Shown here piece after piece: positions 27,806 through 36,685 of a stretch of DNA of 64,000 bases. The translations under genes and the position numbers were made by a program. Numbering within the stretch: position 1 is the stretch's first letter; each line of letters opens with the position of its first letter. Location of the stretch: positions 124,001 through 188,000 of the forward strand of contig CAMLJY010000002.1 in assembly GCA_946480465.1 (NCBI GenBank), in the 5' to 3' direction. Below the pieces are notes generated by a model that was not told the DNA's origin, made no database searches, and saw nothing but the letters and a program-made list of their open reading frames with translations. The DNA comes from an uncultured Burkholderiales bacterium (GTDB lineage: Bacteria > Pseudomonadota > Gammaproteobacteria > Burkholderiales > Burkholderiaceae).

Positions 27806-27955
27806 CGGGCCAGCTTAGCAAAGCGGGCACTCGCGCCTGCGCGCCGTGGTCAGGCAGGTGCGGCCTGGCGGCGCCCGGCGCAGGCTGGAATCGCGCGCTG
27901 CAGGTGGCGCCACGGGCGCGCTGCAGGCCGAGTCGCGGTGCAACAATTCATCCCG

Positions 27956-28858
27956 ATGTCCATCCTCACGCTGTCGCGCCCGCGCCTGTACCTGAACCTG
28001 ATCCGCTGGGATCGGCCGGCGGGCTGGCTGCTGCTGCTGTGGCCCACGCTGTCGGCGCTGTGGATCGCCGCCGATGGCTTTCCGGGCTGGCACCTGCTGG
28101 CGGTGTTCACGCTCGGCACCATCCTGATGCGCAGCGCCGGTTGCTGCGTCAACGACGTCGCCGACCGCGAGTTCGACCGCCACGTCAAGCGCACCGCGCA
28201 GCGCCCGGTCACCAGCGGCGCGCTGGCGGTCAAGGAGGCGCTGGGCGTGGGCGCGGTGCTGGCGCTGCTGGCCTTCGGCCTGGTGCTGACGACCAACCCG
28301 CCGACCATCCTGCTGTCCTTCGCGGCGCTGGCCATCGCCATCGCCTACCCGTATGCCAAGCGCTTCCTCTCGATGCCGCAGGCGGTGCTGGGGGTCGCCT
28401 TCAGCTTCGGTATCCCGATGGCCTTTTCCGCGGCGCTGGGCGGGCGCGAATGGACGCTGTCCGCCGTCGGCGCCGCCGTGCCGCCGCACGCCTGGTGGTT
28501 GTTGCTGGGCAACCTCGCCTGGGTCATCGCCTACGACACCGAGTACGCGATGGTCGACCGCGACGACGACCTGAAGATCGGCATCCAGACCTCGGCCATC
28601 ACGCTCGGCCGCTTCGAGGTGGCGGTGGTGATGGCCTGCTATGCCGCGTACTTGGGAAGTTGGGCCCTGATCGGCGACGCGCTCGGCCTGGGCGCCTGGT
28701 TCTTCGGCGGCATCGCCGTCGCGGGGCTGCAGGCGCTGTGGCACTACACGCTGATCCGCGGCCGCTCGCGCGAAGGCTGCTTCACGGCCTTCCGCGAGAA
28801 CCACTGGCTGGGATTCGCGGTGTTCGCCGGGGTGGCGCTGGACCTGGCGTTGCGCTGA
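27956..28858 (+). CDS. ubiA: 4-hydroxybenzoate polyprenyltransferase UbiA
   Basis: UbiA prenylates 4-hydroxybenzoate in ubiquinone synthesis and is an integral inner-membrane enzyme. The 300 residues have many hydrophobic helices and both Asp-rich motifs: NDVADREFD (66-74) and [12 protein letters not shown] near 194-205, which bind Mg-diphosphate. [21 protein letters not shown] near the start is typical of the family (given as positions 15-35). It is divergent from psuK across 150 bases and converges with proC, their stop codons touching at TGATCA. Confidence 0.95.
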   Translation: MSILTLSRPRLYLNLIRWDRPAGWLLLLWPTLSALWIAADGFPGWHLLAVFTLGTILMRSAGCCVNDVADREFDRHVKRTAQRPVTSGALAVKEALGVGAVLALLAFGLVLTTNPPTILLSFAALAIAIAYPYAKRFLSMPQAVLGVAFSFGIPMAFSAALGGREWTLSAVGAAVPPHAWWLLLGNLAWVIAYDTEYAMVDRDDDLKIGIQTSAITLGRFEVAVVMACYAAYLGSWALIGDALGLGAWFFGGIAVAGLQALWHYTLIRGRSREGCFTAFRENHWLGFAVFAGVALDLALR

Positions 28859-29680
28859 TCAGGCGCCGAACTCGTCGCCGAGTTCCTTCGCGCGCCGCTG
28901 CGCGGCCCGCACTGCCTTGACGATGGCCTCGGCCACCCCGTCCGACCGCATCGATTCGAGCCCGGCGTAGGTCGTGCCGCCCTTGCTCGTGACCCGCTCG
29001 CGCAGCACCGCGGGCGGCTCGCCGGACTGCGCCGCCAGCGCGGCCGCGCCGTCGAAGGTGGCCAGCGCCAGGCGCTTGCCCTGTTCGGCGCTCAGGCCCA
29101 TCTGCTCGGCCGCGGCCATCATCGCCTCGACGAAGTAGAAGACGTAGGCCGGGCCCGAGCCCGACAGTGCGGTGACCGCGTCCAGGTCCTCCTCGCGCGG
29201 CAGCCACATCAGCTGGCCGGTGGGCGCCAACACCTCCTCGACCAGCGCGCGCTCGTGGTCGCTGACCGCCGGCGTGGCCACCAGCCCGGCGATGCCGCGG
29301 CCGATCAGCGCCGGCGTGTTCGGCATGCTGCGCACCACGCGCGCGCTGCCGGTGGCGCGCTCGACCGCGGCACTGCGGATGCCGGCCATCACGCTCAGCT
29401 GCAGCGCGTTCCGCACGTGGGCGGCGCAGGGCCTGGCCGCGTCATTGAAGAGTTGGGGCTTCACCGCCCACACCACCAGCGTCGCCTCGGCCAGCGCCGC
29501 CTCCGCGGCGGCCAGCGTGCGCACGCCGAAGTCCGATTGCAGCTTCGCGCGTTGCGCCTCGCCCGGGTCCAGCACCAGCAGGCTCGTGGCCGGGCGGCCG
29601 GTCTTCAGCAGCCCGCCGATCAGCGCGCTGGCCATGTTGCCGCCGCCGATGAAGGCGATGGTGTCGTGTTGCTTGTCCAT
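28859..29680 (-). CDS. proC: pyrroline-5-carboxylate reductase ProC
   Basis: ProC makes the last step of proline synthesis, NAD(P)H-dependent reduction of pyrroline-5-carboxylate. From the ATG at 29680 it has 273 residues. Visible are the dinucleotide motif IAFIGGGNMASALIGGL (8-24), VVWAVKPQ near 75, VRSMPNTPALIGRGI near 116, and the family signature ALSGSGPAYVFYFVEA near 165 with TSKGGTTYAGL near 225. The frame stays open upstream to 29788, but that part is not conserved-looking. Confidence 0.96.
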   Translation of the reverse strand: MDKQHDTIAFIGGGNMASALIGGLLKTGRPATSLLVLDPGEAQRAKLQSDFGVRTLAAAEAALAEATLVVWAVKPQLFNDAARPCAAHVRNALQLSVMAGIRSAAVERATGSARVVRSMPNTPALIGRGIAGLVATPAVSDHERALVEEVLAPTGQLMWLPREEDLDAVTALSGSGPAYVFYFVEAMMAAAEQMGLSAEQGKRLALATFDGAAALAAQSGEPPAVLRERVTSKGGTTYAGLESMRSDGVAEAIVKAVRAAQRRAKELGDEFGA

Positions 29681-29747
29681 CGGGGCAGTGTATGCAGCCG
29701 TCCCGTGCGCCCCGGCCGGCAGCCGCCTTCGTGGCTCGTCATTCCGC

Positions 29748-29796
29748 GAACCGAGTGGTTCATGCAAAGCGCGCATAACCATGCACAAGCTGGTTA
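29748..29796. promoter_or_regulatory. paired AACC/GGTT inverted repeats upstream of gdhA
   Basis: Two inverted repeats share the same half-site: GAACC-gagt-GGTTC at 29748-29761 and TAACC-N11-GGTTA at 29776-29796. Their centres are about 31-32 bases apart, near three helical turns. They lie between divergent proC and gdhA, 91-139 bases before the gdhA ATG. A regulator binding cooperatively is inferred. Confidence 0.4.
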
Positions 29797-29886
29797 CAGC
29801 CTCCTACATTGCGCGCCGAACGGGCCGGCCACGGCCCACGAAGCCTTGAAAACCACCCGTTCGACACCTTCCCAACAGGACCGACC

Positions 29887-31155
29887 ATGACCCTTTCGTA
29901 CGTCACTCCGACCGCCGACAGCCCCTGGGGCACCTACCTGTCGCAAGTCGACCGCGTGCTGCCCTACCTGGGCTCCCTGGCGCGCTGGGCCGAATCCCTG
30001 AAGCGCCCGAAGCGCGCGCTGATCGTCGACGTGCCGATCGAACTCGACGACGGCACCATCGCCCACCACGAGGGCTACCGCGTGCAGCACAGCCTGTCGC
30101 GCGGCCCCGGCAAGGGCGGCGTGCGCTACCACCCGGACGTGACGCTGGAAGAAGTGATGGCGCTGTCCGCCTGGATGAGCATCAAGAACGCCGCGGTGAA
30201 CCTGCCCTACGGCGGCGCCAAGGGCGGCATCCGAGTCGACCCGAAGAAGCTCTCGATCAAGGAACTGGAGCGCCTGACGCGCCGCTACACCAGCGAGATC
30301 GGCATCATCATCGGCCCGCAGCAGGACATTCCCGCGCCGGACGTCAACACCAACGGCCAGATCATGGCCTGGATGATGGACACCTATTCGATGAACGTCG
30401 GCGCCACCGCGACCGGCGTCGTCACCGGCAAGCCCATCCACCTGGGCGGCTCGCTGGGCCGCGTCAAGGCCACCGGCCGCGGCGTGTTCGTGACCGGCCG
30501 CGAGGCCGCCCGCCGCATCGACCTGAACCTGGAAGGCGCGCGCGTCGCGGTGCAGGGCTTCGGCAACGTGGGGTCGTCGGCCGCCGAGCTGTTCGGCCAG
30601 GCCGGCGCCAAGATCGTCGCCGCGCAGGACCACACCGGCACCATCGTCAACAGCCAGGGTTTCGACCTCGCCAAGCTGATCCCGCACGTGCGCGACACCG
30701 GCGGCGTGGCCGGCTTCAAGGACGCCGAGGTCTGCGACAACGAGGCCTTCTGGGACCTGCCCTGCGACATCCTGATCCCCGCCGCGCTGGAAGGCCAGAT
30801 CACCGCCGACCGCGCCCGCCGCATCCAGGCCAAGCTGGTGCTCGAAGGCGCCAATGGCCCGACGGTGCCCAGTGCCGACGACATCCTGGCGGACCGCGGC
30901 ATCCTGGTGGTGCCCGACGTGATCTGCAACGCCGGCGGCGTCACGGTCAGCTACTTCGAGTGGGTGCAGGACTTCTCGTCCTTCTTCTGGACCGAGGACG
31001 AGATCAACCTGCGGCTGGACAAGATCATGGTCGGCGCGCTGCGCAAGATCTGGGACACGGCGGACCAGCACCGCATCACGCTGCGCACCGCGACCTTCGC
31101 GGTCGCCTGCGAGCGCATCCTGATGGCGCGCCAGGAGCGCGGCCTGTACCCCTGA
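29887..31155 (+). CDS. gdhA: glutamate dehydrogenase
   Basis: Interconverts glutamate and 2-oxoglutarate plus ammonia. The 422 residues match the Glu/Leu/Phe/Val dehydrogenase family: [11 protein letters not shown] (73-83), [15 protein letters not shown] (105-119) with the catalytic Lys112 region, [13 protein letters not shown] near 139, and the Rossmann motif [16 protein letters not shown] near 215. Near the C-terminus, [19 protein letters not shown] is also typical. The sequence resembles the NAD-type short hexameric enzymes, but cofactor choice is not certain. Two Lrp-type regulators follow. Confidence 0.95.
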   Translation: MTLSYVTPTADSPWGTYLSQVDRVLPYLGSLARWAESLKRPKRALIVDVPIELDDGTIAHHEGYRVQHSLSRGPGKGGVRYHPDVTLEEVMALSAWMSIKNAAVNLPYGGAKGGIRVDPKKLSIKELERLTRRYTSEIGIIIGPQQDIPAPDVNTNGQIMAWMMDTYSMNVGATATGVVTGKPIHLGGSLGRVKATGRGVFVTGREAARRIDLNLEGARVAVQGFGNVGSSAAELFGQAGAKIVAAQDHTGTIVNSQGFDLAKLIPHVRDTGGVAGFKDAEVCDNEAFWDLPCDILIPAALEGQITADRARRIQAKLVLEGANGPTVPSADDILADRGILVVPDVICNAGGVTVSYFEWVQDFSSFFWTEDEINLRLDKIMVGALRKIWDTADQHRITLRTATFAVACERILMARQERGLYP

Positions 31156-31198
31156 ATGTGAATTCGGCCCTCAATCGGGGGTAGTGAGAAACCCGGGG

Positions 31199-31228
31199 TG
31201 GCACGCGGCATGCATGTTCCACGTGCCA
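31199..31228. promoter_or_regulatory. inverted repeat upstream of the first Lrp gene
   Basis: TGGCACG (31199-31205) and CGTGCCA (31222-31228) form a perfect 7-bp inverted repeat around 16 bases, centred about 80 bases before the ATG of the Lrp-type gene. Lrp-family genes are often self-regulated, so it is a candidate operator. Confidence 0.4.
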
Positions 31229-31292
31229 TAGTTCGGGCCTGCTGTAGCCAGATGTTCGGCCTGCCCCCGACCGGCCTGGACATTTCACAGTC

Positions 31293-31826
31293 ATGACTGA
31301 CACCCCGCCGAACTCCGCCCCCGCGGCCTCGCCCGCTGCTGCCGCCACCTCGCCTGCCGCCGGCGACCGCGGCCTCGACAAGATCGACGCCCGCATCCTG
31401 CGCGCGCTGCAGAAGGACGGCCGCATCTCGAACCTGAAGCTCGCCGAACAGGTGCACCTGTCCCCCACGGCGGTGCTCGAGCGCGTGAAGCGGCTGACGC
31501 GCGAGGGCTTCATCCTCGGCTACGAGGCGCGGCTCAACCCCGCGAAGCTCGGCGCCGGGATGATGGTCTTCGTCGAGGTGCTGCTCGACCGCACCGCGCC
31601 CGACGTGATGGACATGTTCAAGGCCGCGGTGCAGGCCCGGCCCGAGATCCTGGAATGCCACCTGGTGGCCGGCGGCTTCGACTACCTGATCAAGACCCGC
31701 GTGGCCGACATGCGGGCCTACCGCGAGATGATCGCCACGGTCATCTGGAGCCTGCCCGGCGTGCGCGAAACGCGCACCTACACGGTGATGGAAGAGGTCA
31801 AGAACCACACCGCCCTGCCGATCTGA
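31293..31826 (+). CDS. Lrp/AsnC-family transcriptional regulator (first copy)
   Basis: Encodes 177 residues. An Ala/Pro-rich N-terminal extension of about 25 residues precedes the helix-turn-helix domain (LDKIDARILRALQKDGRISN, LAEQVHLSPTAVLERVKRL). The RAM ligand-binding domain follows, with ILGYEARLNPAKLGAG and LECHLVAGGFDYLIKTR. Such proteins sense amino acids and often form octamers. It lies 137 bases after gdhA on the same strand, so control of amino-acid metabolism, possibly gdhA, is inferred. Confidence 0.93.
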   Translation: MTDTPPNSAPAASPAAAATSPAAGDRGLDKIDARILRALQKDGRISNLKLAEQVHLSPTAVLERVKRLTREGFILGYEARLNPAKLGAGMMVFVEVLLDRTAPDVMDMFKAAVQARPEILECHLVAGGFDYLIKTRVADMRAYREMIATVIWSLPGVRETRTYTVMEEVKNHTALPI

Positions 31827-31849
31827 TCGCGATCTGAATCGCGATCTGA
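31826..31849 (+). repeat. two tandem copies of a 12-bp unit between the Lrp genes
   Basis: ATCGCGATCTGA occurs perfectly at 31826-31837 and 31838-31849, with a partial unit just before it that includes the end of the first Lrp gene. The unit contains the palindrome ATCGCGAT. Confidence 0.7.
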
Positions 31850-31946
31850 AACGGTCTCGCCGCGAGCGGCTCTTTGCCGCAGATCCGTCGGCCGGCGCCG
31901 GCGAAATCAGTGAATGCGCGATGGCGAAGTGCGGCACCGTAGCGGT

Positions 31947-32411
31947 ATGCACTCGTCGATCGACGACATCGATGCGCAGCTGCTGCGCCTGCTGCAGGCC
32001 GATGGCCGGATGTCCAAGCAGAAACTGGCCGACGCCGTGGGCCTGTCGGCCGCGGCCACGCACGACCGCGTCAAGCGCCTGACCGACGAGGGCTACATCC
32101 TCGGCTACGAGGCGGTGCTCAACCCGATGAAGCTGTGCGCCGGCCTGCTGGTGTTCGCCGAGGTGCGGCTGGAGTACACCGGCGTCGGCGTGGCCGATGC
32201 CTTCCGTGCCGCGGTGCAGGTGCGGCCCGAGATCCTCGAGTGCTACGAGGTCGCCGGCAGCTTCGACTACATGATCAAGACGCGCGTGGCCGACATGGGC
32301 GCCTATCGCGACTTGGTAGCGTCCGTCGTCTGGACCCTGCCCGGCGTGCGCGACCTGCGCACCTTCGCGGTGATGGAAGAGATCAAGAACACCGCGCGCA
32401 TCCCGTTCTGA
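31947..32411 (+). CDS. Lrp/AsnC-family transcriptional regulator (second copy)
   Basis: Encodes 154 residues from the ATG at 31947; an ATG at 31914 is possible and adds 11 residues. It closely parallels the upstream Lrp gene: IDDIDAQLLRLLQADGRMS, LADAVGLSAAATHDRVKRL, then ILGYEAVLNPMKLCAGLLVF, LECYEVAGSFDYMIKTRVAD and a C-terminal VMEEIKNT. The two look like products of tandem duplication that have since diverged in the helix-turn-helix. Heteromer formation or different ligands are possible. Confidence 0.92.
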   Translation: MHSSIDDIDAQLLRLLQADGRMSKQKLADAVGLSAAATHDRVKRLTDEGYILGYEAVLNPMKLCAGLLVFAEVRLEYTGVGVADAFRAAVQVRPEILECYEVAGSFDYMIKTRVADMGAYRDLVASVVWTLPGVRDLRTFAVMEEIKNTARIPF

Positions 32412-32702
32412 TCCCTCGCGCGGGGCGCTTTTCACCGGGGTGGTGCCGCCTGCAACAGGCGTTAACACGAATCGGGAAAACGCCATCCCCCGGATTTAGG
32501 GGTTGTCCAGACAAGCTGCCGAGAATGTCACGTATCCTGATTTTTCGTGGCTGGGTGATCCCGCGGCCTGCGAGTCCGATGGCGCCGCGCTGACATCCAA
32601 CAGCGACCGGCCGTGGGAGTGCGCAGCCCTTTTTGTGCGCAGGGTCCTCAGCGATGCGAGCTTGTTGTCCATCAACGTCGAACGCACGAGGACCCATCGA
32701 TC
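32412..32702. other. 291-base intergenic region before the PEP-CTERM gene
   Basis: No gene was recognised. The only structure noted is a short inverted repeat TTGTC-CA-GACAA at 32503-32514. No clear sigma-54 promoter of the kind reported for some PEP-CTERM genes was seen. Confidence 0.35.
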
Positions 32703-33386
32703 ATGAAACGCTTGAATGTGCTGGCCTCCGCCCTGGCGGCCGCCGCAGCGCTGGCGCTGCCCACCACGGCTTCGGCCGCCTTCGTCTGGGGCGAGCAGGC
32801 GCCGGGCGCCGGCGACGTGCTGGCGACCGCGCAGGCCACCTACGACAACGCCTTCAACACCATGAGCGGGATCTCGGGTGCGCTGCAGAACAACGGCGAT
32901 GCCTACGAGGTGGACCTGTACCGCATCCGCATCGACGACCCGCTGAACTTCTCCGCGTCGGTCACCGACGGCCTCAACGACTTCGCGCTGTTCCTGTTCG
33001 ATGCCGCCGGCGCGGGCGTCTTCATGAGCGACGACAACCCCTTCCCGGATCCGTGGATCAACGGCGCGCCGGTGGCCTCGGGGCTGTACTACCTGGCGGT
33101 GGCGCTGATGGTGTCGACGCCGGTCGATGAATTCGGCAACGCGATCTTCGACTGCTTCGGCTGCACCAGCGCCGGGGCGGTCGCCGGCGCCGGCGCCCTG
33201 GAGGGCTGGATGCTGAACAGCTCCTTCGCCGGCTCGCCCTTCAACTACGAAGTGCAGCTCGTCGGCGCCACCAACAGCGACATCCCCGAACCCGCCACCG
33301 CCGCGCTGCTGATGGCCGGCGGCATCGGCGCCTGGCTGTCGTCGCGCCGCCGCAAGAACGTGCCGCAGAGCGCCGTCGCTGCCTGA
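32703..33386 (+). CDS. PEP-CTERM sorting-domain exported protein
   Basis: Encodes 227 residues with a signal peptide (MKRLNVLASALAAAAALALP, cut after ASA) and a C-terminal PEP-CTERM tripartite tail: a PEP motif (IPEPATAALLMAG), a hydrophobic helix and a basic end (SSRRRKN). Exosortase cleaves such tails during surface or exopolysaccharide-linked export. The middle domain is acidic and beta-rich (LYRIRIDDPLNFSASVTDG, then FALFLFDAAG), similar to pre-peptidase C-type domains, and has a DCFGC motif. No exosortase gene is in the window. A secreted protease gene follows after 48 bases. Confidence 0.9.
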   Translation: MKRLNVLASALAAAAALALPTTASAAFVWGEQAPGAGDVLATAQATYDNAFNTMSGISGALQNNGDAYEVDLYRIRIDDPLNFSASVTDGLNDFALFLFDAAGAGVFMSDDNPFPDPWINGAPVASGLYYLAVALMVSTPVDEFGNAIFDCFGCTSAGAVAGAGALEGWMLNSSFAGSPFNYEVQLVGATNSDIPEPATAALLMAGGIGAWLSSRRRKNVPQSAVAA

Positions 33387-33434
33387 TCCGGGCGACGAAC
33401 GGTCACTCCACGAGAGAGAGCTAGGAGGTTTTCA

Positions 33435-36400
33435 ATGCAAACGAAGAGCTTTGCGAAGAGCGCGCTGACCCTGGGCGCCATCCTCGCGGTCCAGGGCACC
33501 GTGGTGGCGCAGACCGCGCTGCCCGGTGATGCCGCGTCGCTGCGCCTGCCCGCCCCCGTCACGGCCGGCCAGCTGCCCTCGCGCCTGCGCCAGCAGGTGG
33601 GCACGGTGCAGGTCGCTGTGCGCCTGGCCGACCAGCCGCTGGCGCTGGCCGTCGGCGCCAACGCCAAGCGCGTGGGCAGCAAGATGACGCTGTCGCAGCG
33701 CCAGGCCTACGTGGCTTCGCTGAAGAGCAAGCAGGACGCGCTGATGGCGCAGATCCGCAACCTCGGCGGCAGCGAGGTCGCGCGCCTGACCAAGACCTAC
33801 AACGGCCTGGTCGTCGCCGTCGACGCGGCCAAGCTGCCGCAGGTCGCCCGGCTGACCGGCGTCACCGGCATCCGCCCGATCGTCAACTTCGAGAAGCAGC
33901 TCGGCAGCACGGTGCCCTACGTCGGCGCGGCGGCGCTGCAGGCCACCGGCGTCACCGGCGCCGGCGTGAAGATCGCGGTGCTGGATTCGGGCATCGACTA
34001 CACCCACAAGAACCTCGGCGGCTCGGGCCTGCTGTCCGACTTCAACGCCGCGGCGGCGGCCGCCGGCAGCACGGCGCCGGCCGGCCTGTACCCCACGGCC
34101 AAGGTCATTGGCGGTCATGACTTCGTCGGCGAGGTCTGGCCCAGCGGCGACCTGGCCCCCGACCCCAACCCGATCGACGCCGGCAGCGACGCCGGCCACG
34201 GCACGCACGTGGCGGACATCGCCGCCGGCGCCAGCCTGGACGGCACGCACAAGGGCATGGCCCCGGGCGCCCAGCTGTACGCGGTCAAGGTCTGCAGCAG
34301 CGTGTCCACCAGCTGCAGCGGCCTGGCCATCCTGCAGGGCCTGGAATGGGCGATGGACCCCAAGGGCGACCTGAGCTTCGACGGCGCCGCCGACATCGTC
34401 AACCTCTCGCTCGGCGCCAGCTACGGCCAGCGCGAGAACCCGTCGACCGAGGCGGTGACCAACCTGGTGCGCTTCGGCATCGTCGCGGCCATCTCGGCCG
34501 GCAACTCGGCCGACCGGCCCTACATCCTCGGCTCGCCGTCGAACGCGCCGGAGGCGATCAGCGTCGCGCAGACCGCGCTGCCCAGCGGCAAGGGCTTCTC
34601 GCTGCTCGTGACCGCCCCGGCACCGGCCACCTACACCAACACCAACACGCTGCCGTGGGCGCCGATCACCTCCGGTTTCAGCGGCCCGCTGAAGATCGCC
34701 GGCCCGGCCGGCTCGGCGGCCACGCTGGCCTGCACGGCAGGCGCGACGGTGGACTACACCGGCACGGTGGCGCTGCTGGACCGCGGCAGCTGCAACATCA
34801 GCACCAAGGTCAAGAACGCGACCGACAAGGGTGCGATCGGCGTCATCCTGGCCAACAACGCCCCCGGCGACGCACCCAGCTTCAGCCTCGGCGTCGAGAC
34901 GCCGCCTTTCGCGCAGACGCTGGTGGTCACCCAGTCCATCGGTGCCGCGCTGCGCGGCATGTCCGGCACGGTGCAGGTGGCGGTGGACCCGGGCGTCTTC
35001 ACCTCGCTGGCCGGCAGCATGGCGTCGACCTCGTCACGCGGCCCGAGCTATGACTTCGGCGCGCTGAAGCCGGAGATCGGCGCGCCCGGCGCGTCCACCT
35101 CCGCGCTGAACGGCAGCGGCACCGGCACCGAGCCCTTCGGCGGCACCTCCGGCGCCGCGCCGATGGTGACCGGCGCTGCCGCGCTGCTGCTCGAGAAGTA
35201 CCCGAGCGCGCTGCCCACCGAGGTCAAGGCGCGGCTGATGAACGCCGCGCACAAGGACGTCACCATCAACCCGCAGACGATGCCGGGCGTGCTGGCGCCG
35301 GTCTCGCGCATCGGCGCCGGCGAGCTGCGCGCGGACAAGTCCGCCGCGCTGAGCACCACCGTCTGGGATGCCGGCAATCCCTACGGCGTCGGCCTGTCCT
35401 TCGGCTCGATGCGGGTGGCCGCGGCAACCACGGTGACGAAGAAGATCGCGGTGCGCAACCACTCGGCTTCGCCGCGCACCTACACCATCGCCCGCAGCTT
35501 CCGCTATGCCAGCGACGAGACCAGCGGTGCCGTGACGCTGACCGCGCCCGCCAGCATCAGCGTGCCGGCCAACGGCACCGCGGCCTTCGCGGTGACGATG
35601 AAGGTCGACCCGAGCAAGCTCCCGGCGTGGAACCTCTTCGGCGGCGGCACGCAGGGCAACGGCTCGCTGCTGCAGGCCGTGGAGTTCGACGGTTATCTGA
35701 GCGTCAGCGAAGGCGGCGAGACCGCGTCCATCCCGTGGCACGTGCTGCCGCACCGCGCCCACAACACCGTCGCCGCGGCCAGCGGCAGCGTGGCGTCGGG
35801 CGTGGCGATCAGCAACCTCGGCGGCGCGCAGTCGGCCACGATGGACGTGTTCGCGCTCACCGGCACCAGCCCGCAGAGCACGATCACCCGGTCCACCTAC
35901 GGCGGCGGCCAGCCGCTGGTGGACATGAAGGCGGTCGGCGTGCGGCCGGTGGACGTGGGCGTGCCCGGCGTGCAGTTCGGCATCGCCACGTTCGGCGAGA
36001 AGGCGCACCCGGCCTACCCGGCGGAGTACGACGTCTACGTCGATTCCAACAACGACGGCATCGACGACTACGTGATCTACAACTCCGAGCTGTCCGGCTT
36101 CGGCGCCACCGGCCAGACCGTCGTCAACGTCTTCGACCTCAACACCGGCAGCACGACGACGAAGTTCTACGCCGCGGCGGACCTGAACTCGTCGAACATG
36201 ATCTACACCGTGCTGGCGTCGGACATCGGCATCAGCAGCCCGACGCAGAAGTTCCGCTTCTCGGTGTATTCGTTCGACAACTACTTCACCGGCGACCTCA
36301 CTGACGCGGTGGTGGACATGGTGCACACCTTGGGCACGCCCAAGTACGCCAGCGTCCTGGGCGATTCGCTCGGCGTGCCGGTGGGCTTCTCGGGCGCGCT

Positions 36401-36518
36401 GCCGGTCTCGGCACCGGCGGGCGGCGCGGCGGCTTCGCCGTCGCAGACCGGCCTGCTGCTGCTGTACCGTGACGCGAAGAGCAAGCGCGAGTCGGACGTG
36501 GTGACGATCACGCCCTGA
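33435..36518 (+). CDS. secreted subtilisin-type (S8) serine protease with PA insert
   Basis: Extracellular serine endopeptidase of 1027 residues. It has a signal peptide (about 1-26), an I9-like propeptide (about 55-150) and an S8 catalytic domain with Asp184 (VKIAVLDSGIDYTH), His255 (DAGHGTHVADIAAG) and Ser572 (GGTSGAAPMVTG). A protease-associated (PA) domain is inserted near 430-500 (VALLDRGSCNISTKVKNA). A long beta-rich C-terminal region follows, with an Fn3-like part (KIAVRNHSASPRTY near 670) and an Asp-rich DSNNDGIDDYV near 871. A strong CTAGGAGG precedes the ATG. It ends at a terminator. Confidence 0.95.
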   Translation: MQTKSFAKSALTLGAILAVQGTVVAQTALPGDAASLRLPAPVTAGQLPSRLRQQVGTVQVAVRLADQPLALAVGANAKRVGSKMTLSQRQAYVASLKSKQDALMAQIRNLGGSEVARLTKTYNGLVVAVDAAKLPQVARLTGVTGIRPIVNFEKQLGSTVPYVGAAALQATGVTGAGVKIAVLDSGIDYTHKNLGGSGLLSDFNAAAAAAGSTAPAGLYPTAKVIGGHDFVGEVWPSGDLAPDPNPIDAGSDAGHGTHVADIAAGASLDGTHKGMAPGAQLYAVKVCSSVSTSCSGLAILQGLEWAMDPKGDLSFDGAADIVNLSLGASYGQRENPSTEAVTNLVRFGIVAAISAGNSADRPYILGSPSNAPEAISVAQTALPSGKGFSLLVTAPAPATYTNTNTLPWAPITSGFSGPLKIAGPAGSAATLACTAGATVDYTGTVALLDRGSCNISTKVKNATDKGAIGVILANNAPGDAPSFSLGVETPPFAQTLVVTQSIGAALRGMSGTVQVAVDPGVFTSLAGSMASTSSRGPSYDFGALKPEIGAPGASTSALNGSGTGTEPFGGTSGAAPMVTGAAALLLEKYPSALPTEVKARLMNAAHKDVTINPQTMPGVLAPVSRIGAGELRADKSAALSTTVWDAGNPYGVGLSFGSMRVAAATTVTKKIAVRNHSASPRTYTIARSFRYASDETSGAVTLTAPASISVPANGTAAFAVTMKVDPSKLPAWNLFGGGTQGNGSLLQAVEFDGYLSVSEGGETASIPWHVLPHRAHNTVAAASGSVASGVAISNLGGAQSATMDVFALTGTSPQSTITRSTYGGGQPLVDMKAVGVRPVDVGVPGVQFGIATFGEKAHPAYPAEYDVYVDSNNDGIDDYVIYNSELSGFGATGQTVVNVFDLNTGSTTTKFYAAADLNSSNMIYTVLASDIGISSPTQKFRFSVYSFDNYFTGDLTDAVVDMVHTLGTPKYASVLGDSLGVPVGFSGALPVSAPAGGAAASPSQTGLLLLYRDAKSKRESDVVTITP

Positions 36519-36531
36519 CCGTCCCGCGGTC

Positions 36532-36558
36532 GGCGGCCGGCCTTCCATGCCGGCCGCC
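36532..36558 (+). terminator. G+C-rich hairpin after the protease gene
   Basis: GGCGGCCGGC (36532-36541) pairs perfectly with GCCGGCCGCC (36549-36558) around a CTTCCAT loop. There is no T-run directly after it; it probably assists the stronger terminator 9 bases on. Confidence 0.4.
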
Positions 36559-36566
36559 TAACCAGC

Positions 36567-36599
36567 AAAGCCCCCGGCCCCGGCCGCGGGGCTTTTTTT
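36567..36599 (+). terminator. rho-independent terminator of the S8 protease gene
   Basis: AAAGCCCC at the left pairs with GGGGCTTT at the right, with a G+C-rich interior, followed by a run of seven T (36593-36599). It lies about 50 bases after the stop codon. Confidence 0.85.
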
Positions 36600-36607
36600 C
36601 TTGCGGC

Positions 36608-36659
36608 GTGTCCTGGCCGCGTGTCCTGGCCGCGTGTCCTGGCCGCGTGTCCTGGCCGC
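36608..36659. repeat. four perfect tandem copies of a 13-bp unit
   Basis: GTGTCCTGGCCGC repeats without change at 36608, 36621, 36634 and 36647. It lies between the protease terminator and the end of the converging lipoprotein gene, so it is outside any gene. The unit length is not a multiple of 3. Identical copies suggest recent slippage. Confidence 0.9.
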
Positions 36660-36685
36660 TGCTTCGGTGCGTGTTCGGCGCCGGT

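Noticed and set aside
36608..36659. CRISPR-like repeat
   Set aside because: The units are 13 bp, directly adjacent and have no spacers, so this is a simple tandem repeat.
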